Origin: an uncultured Mediterranea sp.
GTDB taxonomy: Bacteria; Bacteroidota; Bacteroidia; Bacteroidales; Bacteroidaceae
Assembly: GCA_945641355.1 (NCBI GenBank)
Contig: CALZEQ010000014.1
Location: 1-61,594, forward strand
DNA length: 61,594 nucleotides
Direction of reading: 5' to 3'
The notes beneath the pieces are model-generated. The model did not search any database. It had not been told where the DNA came from and saw only the letters and a program-made list of their open reading frames with translations. Both the position numbers and the translations under genes were made by a program. The stretch's first letter is position 1, and each line of letters opens with the position of its first letter. Positions 1 to 7,599 of the stretch are shown here, in pieces.

Positions 1-194
1 CTGCAAAGTAAAACACTTATTGGCGATTTACCTCGAACGCAATTGAGTGCTTACCTTGGGGAACTCCTTCTACTTGATAGAGCTCATACAACTTTTTGTA
101 ATCTTCACTACTTGCCATAAATATGATTTTGATTTATGGCTGCAAAGTAAAACACTTATTGGCGATTTACCTCGAACGCAATTGAGTGCTTACC
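1..194. repeat. 55-bp direct repeat, copies at 1-55 and 140-194
   Basis: Positions 1-55 and 140-194 are identical over 55 bp (both begin ctgcaaagta and end gagtgcttacc) and are separated by 84 bp, giving a 139-bp period. The first copy starts exactly at the window edge, so its true left limit is unknown. The pair lies just beyond the leader-distal end of the CRISPR array. It may be a tandem duplication. Because the length is exactly 55 and the copy is terminal, it may also be an assembler k-mer overlap at a contig end. Confidence 0.9.
17..118 (-). pseudogene. 33-codon mini-ORF, possible remnant of an IS66-type accessory gene
   Basis: An ATG at 118 opens a 33-codon frame beginning MASSEDYKKLYELYQ and stopping at 17-19. 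The stop lies inside the first copy of the 55-bp repeat, so the last 12 or so residues are encoded by repeated DNA. The pattern EDYKxLYxxYxxEGVPxG recalls the start of small helix-turn-helix accessory proteins of Bacteroidales IS66-like elements. That resemblance is from memory and was not checked. If it holds, the frame is truncated where the repeat begins. It could equally be a chance frame. It lies downstream of the CRISPR array on the same strand as the crRNA precursor. Confidence 0.25.
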
Positions 195-205
195 ACTTGG
201 GCAGA

Positions 206-1293
206 ATTGTATCATATCATCTTTCTACATCAAACCACAATGCTCTCGGTGGTGCTTTAATCCAAGGTGGTATTGTATCATATCATCTTTCTACATCAAA
301 CCACAATCTTGTAACACGAGAGACTCAACGCTGTCAAATTGTATCATATCATCTTTCTACATCAAACCACAATTCCCAGTCTTGGGCAAATACATCACTT
401 ATGATTGTATCATATCATCTTTCTACATCAAACCACAATAGCTATGCAAACATCATTATTTTGATTATTATTGTATCGTATCATCTTTCTACATCAAACC
501 ACAATACAGAGGAAGAGAAGCTTTACTATGACACTATTGTATCGTATCATCTTTCTACATCAAACCACAATTACAGATTATGAAGACTTACGAAAATGAA
601 ATTGTATCGTATCATCTTTCTACATCAAACCACAATTGATGAGCAGTCACTATAAACTCAGGCACAATTGTATCGTATCATCTTTCTACATCAAACCACA
701 ATACTACCGCTATCATCCATGCAAGCAGCTCCATTGTATCGTATCATCTTTCTACATCAAACCACAATACTGATAAGGAATTGAAGGATATTTTTGGATT
801 GTATCGTATCATCTTTCTACATCAAACCACAATTAGGTCGCTTATATGTGTGGCTGTTCGCTATTGTATCGTATCATCTTTCTACATCAAACCACAATTA
901 CCTGATTGCATATAACTGCGTCTCTAATATTGTATCGTATCATCTTTCTACATCAAACCACAATTATCCTGACCTCACGATATTTGAACGAAGCATTGTA
1001 TCGTATCATCTTTCTACATCAAACCACAATAATCGGTGGAGTTCATCCACACGAAAATAAATTGTATCGTATCATCTTTCTACATCAAACCACAATTCAA
1101 AAGGAAAGAAATCCGGATGACGGGCGATTGTATCGTATCATCTTTCTACATCAAACCACAATTGTCACTTCAACCGGACAAATGACTTTTAATTGTATCG
1201 TATCATCTTTCTACATCAAACCACAATTAAACAATGTCGGATAGAGGTCTCAATGCGATTGTATCGTATCATCTTTCTACATCAAACCACAAT
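206..1293 (-). CRISPR. Type II-C CRISPR array, 17 repeats and 16 spacers
   Basis: Seventeen 36-bp repeats start at 206, 272, 338, 404, 470, 536, 601, 667, 733, 798, 863, 929, 995, 1061, 1127, 1192 and 1258. On the plus strand they read attgtatcgtatcatc... ending ...aaaccacaat. Twelve spacers are 30 bp and four are 29 bp (572-600, 769-797, 834-862, 1163-1191). The tracrRNA anti-repeat resembles the plus-strand repeat, so the crRNA is made from the minus strand. Each crRNA therefore carries its spacer followed by ATTGTGGTTTGATG. This puts the leader at the cas2-proximal end (1294-1385) and the oldest units on the left. Repeats 1-4 have A at position 10 where repeats 5-17 have G. All spacers differ from one another by eye. 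Confidence 0.98.
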
Positions 1294-1385
1294 CCATTGT
1301 ATATAAACCATTAATCACTGGTTATTTAGATGTATATACAATCAAGAAAAGTGAAATGATGAGCTAATCATTTTAGGCAAAAATA
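1294..1385 (-). promoter_or_regulatory. CRISPR leader with a candidate pre-crRNA promoter
   Basis: This 92-bp AT-rich stretch between cas2 and the newest repeat is the expected leader. A minus-strand octamer TATTTTTG (plus caaaaata, 1378-1385), matching the Bacteroides -7 consensus TAnnTTTG, sits right against the cas2 stop codon. No TTG lies at the preferred 19-20 bp upstream, so the promoter may be weak. A dyad is present: ATTGTATAT at 1295-1303 matches the reverse complement of a sequence near 1334-1342, with AACCA/TGGTT nested inside. Confidence 0.6.
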
Positions 1386-1724
1386 CTAAAAAAATTCCAA
1401 TTGCATTGGAGTTGGTCGAGCTATTTTTTCAACCTTACCCCAAATATTAACGATAGCTGCATACTGCTTATCTGTTATTGAGAGGATACTCACATGACCA
1501 TTAGGAGGAGAGAAAGAACGAATGCGCCTGATATGAACAGCAACACTTTCTAAAGAACCACAATACCGCAAATATACACTAAACTGATGCATTACAAAGC
1601 CGTCTTTCTCAAGATTTTTGCGAAATAGAGCAGCTGCCTTTTGGTCTTTCTTAAGTTTAACAGGTAAATCAAACATAATTATCAGCCACATAATGTGATA
1701 GGCATTCAAACGGTCATAACTCAT
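1386..1724 (-). CDS. cas2: CRISPR-associated endonuclease Cas2 (type II)
   Basis: Cas2 is the small dimeric partner that bridges two Cas1 dimers in the integrase that inserts new spacers. The 112-aa product has the family length and a ferredoxin-like start: a beta strand IMWLIIMFDLPV with the conserved Asp after it, then KKDQKAAALFRKNLEKDGF, the usual first helix of type II Cas2. Its ATG at 1724 overlaps the cas1 stop codon as ATGA, so translation is probably coupled. The stop (1386-1388) touches the leader promoter. Start and identity are well supported by the gene order cas9-cas1-cas2-array. Confidence 0.95.
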   Translation of the reverse strand: MSYDRLNAYHIMWLIIMFDLPVKLKKDQKAAALFRKNLEKDGFVMHQFSVYLRYCGSLESVAVHIRRIRSFSPPNGHVSILSITDKQYAAIVNIWGKVEKIARPTPMQLEFF

Positions 1725-2608
1725 AATAAAGAGGGTAAGCTAAGTTTGGAAATATCTTTTGCATAGCATTTAGTAAGACTGGAAGTTGTCATTGACAAGC
1801 CGACGCTTAATGGGCGAGTGACTTTATCAAACATCGTATCACTATAGAGTACCATTATCAACTTTGACTTCGTTTCTTTGTTCAAATCACAATTACCCTG
1901 TATCGTCAAATCATATACCACATCGTCAATAAATGGACGATATGGCTCCATCAAATCGTCGGCAAGCGGGAAAGCATTGCTTCTATTACGATGATAAATA
2001 CCAATAGCCGGGAAAAGACCGGAGGCGACAATTGCCCTGGATACCGCTGCACGCAATATGGTGTATCCATAATTCAACAGTGTATTTATACCAGGCAGAG
2101 TTCTGTCACGAATAAAGTCGGCACCGAACAACCGCTGAAAATACAATCGAGCGGCAATCCCTTCACGATTATCTGAGTCTCCACTCTTTACGTTTGAATA
2201 ATATGGTCGCAAACATGAACCATCCAAGCCAATCTTATCGAGCAATAGAGACTGATTGCGAATCTTTACCTCTACAATCTGTTTCCATAGTTGTTTCTTC
2301 AAAACCTCTCCACACGACATTTGATTGCGTAGAATCTCTCCCTGTAGACTGTTTCCCTCAAAGCCCAACAACATTGAAGATGGCATACCGTATGAGTTAC
2401 AGAATACCACCTGAACCTCATGCTCTACAAAAGCGTTCAACAAAGGCAAAGTGATACTCACCTGCTGATGCTCAACCACAACCACTCCGATATCTTCAAT
2501 CGGAATGGTTGTAGTATTATCGGGGTCTTCCTTATAAGCAAGTGCCAATTGCTGATTACGAAGAGACAAATACATCGGGTTGGAAAACACTAAGGTACGT
2601 TTCAGCAT
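1721..2608 (-). CDS. cas1: CRISPR-associated integrase Cas1 (type II)
   Basis: Cas1 is the metal-dependent integrase that joins protospacer DNA to the leader-proximal repeat. The product is about 295 aa from the ATG at 2608. An in-frame TTG at 2614 would overlap the cas9 stop, but the ATG three bases after that stop is the better start. The sequence begins with the type II Cas1 pattern MLKRTLVFSNPMYLSLRNQQL followed by IPIEDIGVVVVEHQ. It later has the helical domain with GYTILRAAVSRAIVASGLFPAIGIYHRN and ADDLMEPYRPFIDD, where the catalytic His and acidic ligands lie. It is packed between cas9 and cas2, and the end overlaps cas2 by 4 bp. Confidence 0.96.
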   Translation of the reverse strand: MLKRTLVFSNPMYLSLRNQQLALAYKEDPDNTTTIPIEDIGVVVVEHQQVSITLPLLNAFVEHEVQVVFCNSYGMPSSMLLGFEGNSLQGEILRNQMSCGEVLKKQLWKQIVEVKIRNQSLLLDKIGLDGSCLRPYYSNVKSGDSDNREGIAARLYFQRLFGADFIRDRTLPGINTLLNYGYTILRAAVSRAIVASGLFPAIGIYHRNRSNAFPLADDLMEPYRPFIDDVVYDLTIQGNCDLNKETKSKLIMVLYSDTMFDKVTRPLSVGLSMTTSSLTKCYAKDISKLSLPSLL

Positions 2609-2610
2609 AA

Positions 2611-5600
2611 TCAATAATTCTTAATGATGATTTCACCTAAAGCATTGATTTCAAAATCTGAGCCTTCGACCAGCGCATTGAATTGAGTATGAAGCATCAC
2701 AATGGAACCACGATATGGCTCTCCATTTTTGTATGCCCCATTTTGGGATTTCACGTCTTTTGCCATTCTTGCTTCCTGATGGTGTCGCATTACGACAGTA
2801 CCATATCCAGAACCTGTAGGATTAATGTTCAATCCGGTAATGACATACAGCCTCTTTGAAATATCTGACTTATCAGAAAAATCTATTTCCTCAGGAGAGG
2901 TTTCGTAAAGGATGACGTGCTGGCCTATTTTCAATTCCCATTTCAATGGATAACCCTTGGGACTCTTTCCCGGAACAAGAGACTCGAACTCCAATCTGTC
3001 GGTACTACGGCGATAAAAGCTGGCAGCCTCGATGTTTTTAATCAGTTCATAGTCTCTCTTGCTTTTTCCCTTAATGATATCCTCATAAATGGCCAGCATA
3101 TAGTTACCATCATTCTTGACATGATATTGCCGTTTATATTCCTTACGCGACAAGTCTCTTTGTTGGCGAATATTGATTGGTTTCTTGACATCATTGGCAT
3201 AACATCTTACCTTTTTTATAATGATGCCCTTCTCCTCGTTCATATATATGATACCTGTTACAGCCTCTTTGAATCCTTTTTCTGATATAGCAGCCTTTAC
3301 CTTCTCCTTTACGGTTTCATCAACGATATTCTCTATATCAGACATTTTTTCAAAGGAGGACAATGCTCTGCGCACCACATAACGGATTTCTCCTTCTCTT
3401 TCTATTGCGCCATAATAAGTATCATTATGCAAAGAGCCACGAGCAGTATCTCCCTGCTGATAAACGATGCCCTTAGGTGTTCTAACCTTCTTCCGTGACT
3501 GCTTTGGCATGTTATCTGGAGTATCGTGTACAACCAACAGCTCTTGACTAAGGGCTTTTATATCCTCAGTAAATGTTGCCCACGGTTTCTTGAATTGTGG
3601 TTTGTTGGCTCTGCCACGCTCATATTCTTCATACTGCTGGTAATAACGGGCGGTCTCGTTATACTCACCTGTTGATATGCAGGCTATCACAATGGCATCA
3701 ATACAATGATGGATGTGGTTGTCACGTGATTTCTTTTCGTACTCATCTTGTATTCCCCACATCTTCCGGTATTCTGCTGTCGTGATGCCTTTGATGACAC
3801 GTACATTACTCTTTGTTCGGTCGTCCTTGCGATGGAAAAGTGACTTTAAGTATAGTCCGGCATATTTACCCACAAGGCCTATGCCTGCACCCTGACGACG
3901 GCTGAATCCCTCTGGAACCTCTGTCATCTGAAAACGTTTGTATTTACCTTCCCAATAATCCAATTCCAAACGAATGCGATGTCTTTTCTGTATCAGTCCA
4001 TCCTTCACACTTTTATCCATTGAAGAATATGTATGTATCTTGTCGGCATCTTTACGAAGCTTTTCAATATTTTCCTTCCAATTGTCCAAACGAGCCATAA
4101 TCTCGTCATGGTTTCCCAACTCTGAAGGCAGTTTGGCTTTCTTGACGTCACGATTAAAACGGCTTGAGCATAATGTCATATTCTCCAATGTCGAATCGCC
4201 TCCGACACTTCGTGGAACGGTATGCTCAATATCATATCTCGGATTAGGGCCTATGAAATCTGCAAGTCCTATCTGTTCACCTGTATAAAGGCAAATGTGT
4301 CTCTGTTCTTCCCATAACTGAAACTTTAAGATATCAGTGTCGGTTGGAACAATGTCCTTACCAGTTTCTGCTTTGTAAAGATTGATTATTTCAGCAGCAT
4401 ATCCTGCACGAGCTTTTTCTCTTTCCTTGTTCCATTTTGCGATAGCCTGACGTTTGTTGGAATCATTCAGTTCACGGGCATATTCGATATGCACCTCGGT
4501 ACTTGGGTCAACCACCTTCTCACGCAGAAGCATATTTATCACTTTACGCAGCTGGTGAAGCGAGCGCATCGCCATCGGGTTGCGTACGGCATTAGTGCGC
4601 GGACTACCCAGCTGATAAATGCCTTCACTGTTCCTTGTTGCATCAGGATATGTCTCTATCATCGAAGGATGATACAACTTCTCTGCAACACCAGGTTTTA
4701 AGTCAAAATTGTTCCTAAGGTAATCCTTAATACAGAAATCCAGTGTGCCTTGCATGGATTCGTCTTTGGGATTGAAATTAGAGATAAGTTCGTACAAATC
4801 CCTGATGATGCTCTCGTTGTGTTGTTGCCAAAGTGCCTTGCCTACAACATCAGGAACCTTTGCCATCATCACAGCATGAGAATAAATCATGCCAGTTTCC
4901 AACCATGGCAATATCTTCCTGATTGCACAAAGACTGAGTGAGGCAAAACTATGACTAAGACGTATCTTGGAGAATTTCTCAGCCATTTCCTCATCAAGTT
5001 GAAGCTTTTCCATGCCCCAATATTTGACTTTATCCTTGTCTGCAAAACTATAGAGAACATTCCATACATTATCAACCATTTGTTCCTTCGTCCTACCCGC
5101 AGATGACACATATAGTTCTGCTATGCCATTGGCATAGTCTTCTCCAAAGATATCAATGAGATAGGCTGTGGTAGGACATCCCGTAACGCCCTGAGACATG
5201 CGATAGTTAAATTTATAGGGCAAATTTCCTTCATCTTTGATATACTGATAATTCTTTTTGCCTGCTATTGCTTTTGCAATATCTTCAAAATCAAATTGAG
5301 GTTTTTTCCTGTAAAAGAGTTTAGAAATTTTGTTGCGTTCATCTTCATTTAACGGCCGCATATTAATGTCATGTGGGCCTTTCACCTTTATATTATTAAT
5401 GAAAGACAACATTCTGAAGCGTTCGTATGCAGGATGCGAATCGGCACACCTAGGTCTACCTCGTTCCATCGTGCATCGACCAACACTTTGGCGCTGGCTC
5501 TTTAATGGCCTCTGGAAATACAAGGCACGCTCAAGGTCTCGAATCTGTTCTTCGTCAAGACATTGAACTCGGCATATCTCATAAAATTCTTTCTTATAAT

Positions 5601-6258
5601 GCTCTTCACGATCGGTATAACGATTGCGTATGCGTACAGTCACACCATTTCCACGATATAATTTATAGAAATAGTCACCAAGATACTCACAACCCGACTT
5701 CTTAATTTCATTGGAAAGGTCAGAAATCGATTCCTTTACCTTACCTGATTCTTTATCATCGCTTTGGTCTATTCTATTGCTCAAAAATCCACGACGTTGG
5801 GCAAGATGATACATAGCCCTGCCAAGGAGATGACGCTCACTCTCTTCTGAGAGGTCGAGTTTTTCGTGGAGACAAACATGTCTGAAATAATACGGATTAC
5901 AGTCGAACTTTTCATCTGTCCTTTGCCAAGAAAGAAAAAGTTCATCAAGCGGATACTGTTTTTTTGTACGCCACAAATGCAATGCTTCCTCCGACAAAGG
6001 AGGACACCAGTCATATTTTATCAACACCTTTAAGACTTCAATCTTTCTTAACCGACGCCTGAAATAGAATTTCCTCCTACTTCTATACTCTGTACGCTCA
6101 GAAGCCTTGGAAGATTCAATACCCTTTTCAATCTTTACTCCTTCTTGAAATATAAGACTGCCTTTCCTTACAAGAGAATATTCTCCTGTATCACTTTTAT
6201 CAACGACAGCCCATCCAAGACTATTTGTACCAGTATCTATACCCAATATTCTTTTCAT
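2611..6258 (-). CDS. cas9: CRISPR-associated endonuclease Cas9, type II-C
   Basis: RNA-guided nuclease that uses crRNA and tracrRNA to cut target DNA. Counting from the ATG at 6258 it is 1215 aa. A longer frame to 6297 adds 13 residues lacking family character, so MKRILGIDTGTNSLGW is the likely N-terminus. RuvC-I is GIDTGTNSLGW (residues 5-15). An Arg-rich bridge helix follows (RSRRKFYFRRRLRK, about 50-70). RuvC-II is VHIEYAREL (about 593), HNH is YDIEHTVPRSVGG with a downstream FNRD (about 680), and RuvC-III is HIHHCIDAIVIA (about 850). All catalytic residues appear present. The absence of csn2 and cas4 and the mid-size length make this type II-C. The tracrRNA gene lies just upstream in the opposite direction. 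Confidence 0.98.
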   Translation of the reverse strand: MKRILGIDTGTNSLGWAVVDKSDTGEYSLVRKGSLIFQEGVKIEKGIESSKASERTEYRSRRKFYFRRRLRKIEVLKVLIKYDWCPPLSEEALHLWRTKKQYPLDELFLSWQRTDEKFDCNPYYFRHVCLHEKLDLSEESERHLLGRAMYHLAQRRGFLSNRIDQSDDKESGKVKESISDLSNEIKKSGCEYLGDYFYKLYRGNGVTVRIRNRYTDREEHYKKEFYEICRVQCLDEEQIRDLERALYFQRPLKSQRQSVGRCTMERGRPRCADSHPAYERFRMLSFINNIKVKGPHDINMRPLNEDERNKISKLFYRKKPQFDFEDIAKAIAGKKNYQYIKDEGNLPYKFNYRMSQGVTGCPTTAYLIDIFGEDYANGIAELYVSSAGRTKEQMVDNVWNVLYSFADKDKVKYWGMEKLQLDEEMAEKFSKIRLSHSFASLSLCAIRKILPWLETGMIYSHAVMMAKVPDVVGKALWQQHNESIIRDLYELISNFNPKDESMQGTLDFCIKDYLRNNFDLKPGVAEKLYHPSMIETYPDATRNSEGIYQLGSPRTNAVRNPMAMRSLHQLRKVINMLLREKVVDPSTEVHIEYARELNDSNKRQAIAKWNKEREKARAGYAAEIINLYKAETGKDIVPTDTDILKFQLWEEQRHICLYTGEQIGLADFIGPNPRYDIEHTVPRSVGGDSTLENMTLCSSRFNRDVKKAKLPSELGNHDEIMARLDNWKENIEKLRKDADKIHTYSSMDKSVKDGLIQKRHRIRLELDYWEGKYKRFQMTEVPEGFSRRQGAGIGLVGKYAGLYLKSLFHRKDDRTKSNVRVIKGITTAEYRKMWGIQDEYEKKSRDNHIHHCIDAIVIACISTGEYNETARYYQQYEEYERGRANKPQFKKPWATFTEDIKALSQELLVVHDTPDNMPKQSRKKVRTPKGIVYQQGDTARGSLHNDTYYGAIEREGEIRYVVRRALSSFEKMSDIENIVDETVKEKVKAAISEKGFKEAVTGIIYMNEEKGIIIKKVRCYANDVKKPINIRQQRDLSRKEYKRQYHVKNDGNYMLAIYEDIIKGKSKRDYELIKNIEAASFYRRSTDRLEFESLVPGKSPKGYPLKWELKIGQHVILYETSPEEIDFSDKSDISKRLYVITGLNINPTGSGYGTVVMRHHQEARMAKDVKSQNGAYKNGEPYRGSIVMLHTQFNALVEGSDFEINALGEIIIKNY

Positions 6259-6326
6259 GCAATTACTATTTAAGGGTTTCATGGCGTAAAAATACACGTT
6301 ATAGTTAAAACATACACAAAATCGTA

Positions 6327-6383
6327 TAGAAAATCTTGTAAAACGATTATTTATTCATAATTTTGCACTCATAAGATTTTCTA
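6327..6383. promoter_or_regulatory. 11-bp inverted repeat spanning the tracrRNA promoter
   Basis: TAGAAAATCTT at 6327-6337 is the exact reverse complement of AAGATTTTCTA at 6373-6383, which is the 5' half of the tracrRNA anti-repeat. The left arm covers the -33 TTG of the tracrRNA promoter. It would be transcribed, in anti-repeat sense, only if the cas9 mRNA starts upstream of it. It could be an operator, a decayed second anti-repeat, or coincidence in AT-rich DNA. Confidence 0.5.
6336..6365 (+). promoter_or_regulatory. tracrRNA promoter (TTG-19-TAATTTTG)
   Basis: TTG at 6336-6338 and TAATTTTG at 6358-6365 are separated by 19 bp. This matches the Bacteroides sigma-ABfr promoter (-33 TTG, -7 TAnnTTTG) and predicts transcription starting close to 6371, right at the anti-repeat. 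Confidence 0.75.
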
Positions 6384-6456
6384 CATCTTATCACAATAAG
6401 GCTATATGCCGAAGGATTTTATTCCTGCGAGCCCTCTTCGGAGGGCTCTCTCATTT
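6371..6456 (+). ncRNA. tracrRNA with anti-repeat, nexus and terminator hairpin
   Basis: This RNA pairs with crRNA repeats and is bound by Cas9. The anti-repeat (about 6371-6396) shares TTTCTACATC and CACAAT with the plus-strand CRISPR repeat, around a short unmatched stretch that would form the usual bulge. Next comes a nexus hairpin GGC-TATAT-GCC (6400-6410). It ends with the Rho-independent hairpin gagccctc-TTCG-gagggctc (6429-6448), an 8-bp stem with a UUCG-type loop, followed by tctcattt. The predicted length is about 85 nt. The 5' end ATAAGAT (6371-6377) is also a perfect complement of ATCTTAT (6385-6391), so the free RNA could fold its own anti-repeat away. Confidence 0.85.
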
Positions 6457-6559
6457 GAGTATTCATGTACTATAATAATGCCTTTTTAAAGACAGTGTGA
6501 AGACAGATACGCTAATTTGTTTTCTTATGCTACCGATGTAAAACCTCACGAATTTTGTC

Positions 6560-6567
6560 TAAATTTG
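6560..6567 (+). promoter_or_regulatory. -7 box upstream of the GSCFA gene
   Basis: TAAATTTG, 43 bp before the start codon at 6610, matches TAnnTTTG. No convincing TTG is seen at the right distance upstream. Confidence 0.5.
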
Positions 6568-6609
6568 CAGCCGTAAACAAGAACAAGATTCGTACAACGC
6601 TGAACGACT

Positions 6610-7599
6610 ATGGAACTGTATACTCCTGTTACACCATCGAAGCATCTGCCCCGATGCTCACAAGCTGACAGCCTGATGCTGTTCGGCTCCTGTTTCGCTA
6701 CCGAGATAGGGCAACGGCTGTGCGATGCCAAGTTCCGGTGCGACGTCAATCCATACGGCGTGCTCTACAACCCGGCCTCCATTGCAACCGCACTGCGTGA
6801 AGTGATGGAAGGAGTGCCCTACACGGCCGAGAACCTCTTTGAACTGGGTGGTTGCTGGCACAGCCCCATGCACCACAGCAGTTTCTCCGACGAACGGAGG
6901 GAACGGGTGCTGGAGGACATCAACCTGCGGCTGGCAAAGGCACACACGCACCTGGCCTCGTGCAGGATGCTGCTGCTGACGTGGGGAACGGCCTATGTAT
7001 ATACCGACAAGCGGACGGGGCGTGTGGTGGGCAACTGCCACAAACGGCCGGAAAGAGCGTTCGTGCGGCGCAGGCTGTCGGTAGAAGAGATTGTAGAGGA
7101 GTACACCGACCTGATTACCGCACTGGCGCAGCAGGGATGGGACGGACAGATGGTCTGTACAGTCAGCCCCATCCGCCACATCCGTGACGGCCTGCATGAG
7201 AACCAGCTGAGCAAGGCTACCCTGCTGCTGGCCATCGACCGGCTGCAGCAGACCTTCCCCGACCGCGTCTTCTACTTCCCGGCCTACGAAATCGTGCTGG
7301 ATGAACTGCGCGACTACCGTTTCTATGCCGAAGACATGGTACATCCCTCAGAACTGGCTGTACGATACGTGTGGCAACGGTTTACGGAGGCGTGCCTGAC
7401 CGCCGAAGCACGTCAAGTGGCGGCATTCTGCGAAGAGATACACAAGGCGTTGGCACACAAACCCTTCCGTCCGGAATCGGAAGAGTATAAGTGTTTTTTA
7501 GGACAAATAGTGTTAAAAATAGAGCAAATTAGCGGAAAATATCCGTACTTAGATTTTCAAAATGAAAAAGAACTATGTCGTATTCGATTGAAAGCATAA
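6610..7599 (+). CDS. GSCFA domain protein
   Basis: A 329-aa protein of the GSCFA family, named for the motif seen here at about residues 26-31 (LFGSCFATEIGQRL). The family is thought to be related to SGNH/GDSL hydrolases, whose nucleophilic Ser would be the one in GSCF. A late block LRDYRFYAEDMVHPSELAV resembles the DxxH block that completes such an active site (D and H of EDMVHPS). The substrate is unknown. No signal peptide is evident, so it is probably cytoplasmic. Its 3' end overlaps the start of murF-alr by 25 bp, which suggests cotranscription and coupled translation. Family call is firm; enzymatic function is inference. Confidence 0.9.
   Translation: MELYTPVTPSKHLPRCSQADSLMLFGSCFATEIGQRLCDAKFRCDVNPYGVLYNPASIATALREVMEGVPYTAENLFELGGCWHSPMHHSSFSDERRERVLEDINLRLAKAHTHLASCRMLLLTWGTAYVYTDKRTGRVVGNCHKRPERAFVRRRLSVEEIVEEYTDLITALAQQGWDGQMVCTVSPIRHIRDGLHENQLSKATLLLAIDRLQQTFPDRVFYFPAYEIVLDELRDYRFYAEDMVHPSELAVRYVWQRFTEACLTAEARQVAAFCEEIHKALAHKPFRPESEEYKCFLGQIVLKIEQISGKYPYLDFQNEKELCRIRLKA

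Noticed and set aside
47..1244. Open frames of 88-178 codons with recurring IVSYHLSTSNHN or LYRIIFLHQTTI units
   Set aside because: They are translations of the CRISPR repeats, whose 66-bp unit keeps frames open. No independent coding signal.
6258..6297. Extended cas9 N-terminus starting MYFYAMKPLN
   Set aside because: The conserved RuvC-I segment begins a few residues after the Met at 6258, and the extra 13 residues have no family resemblance.
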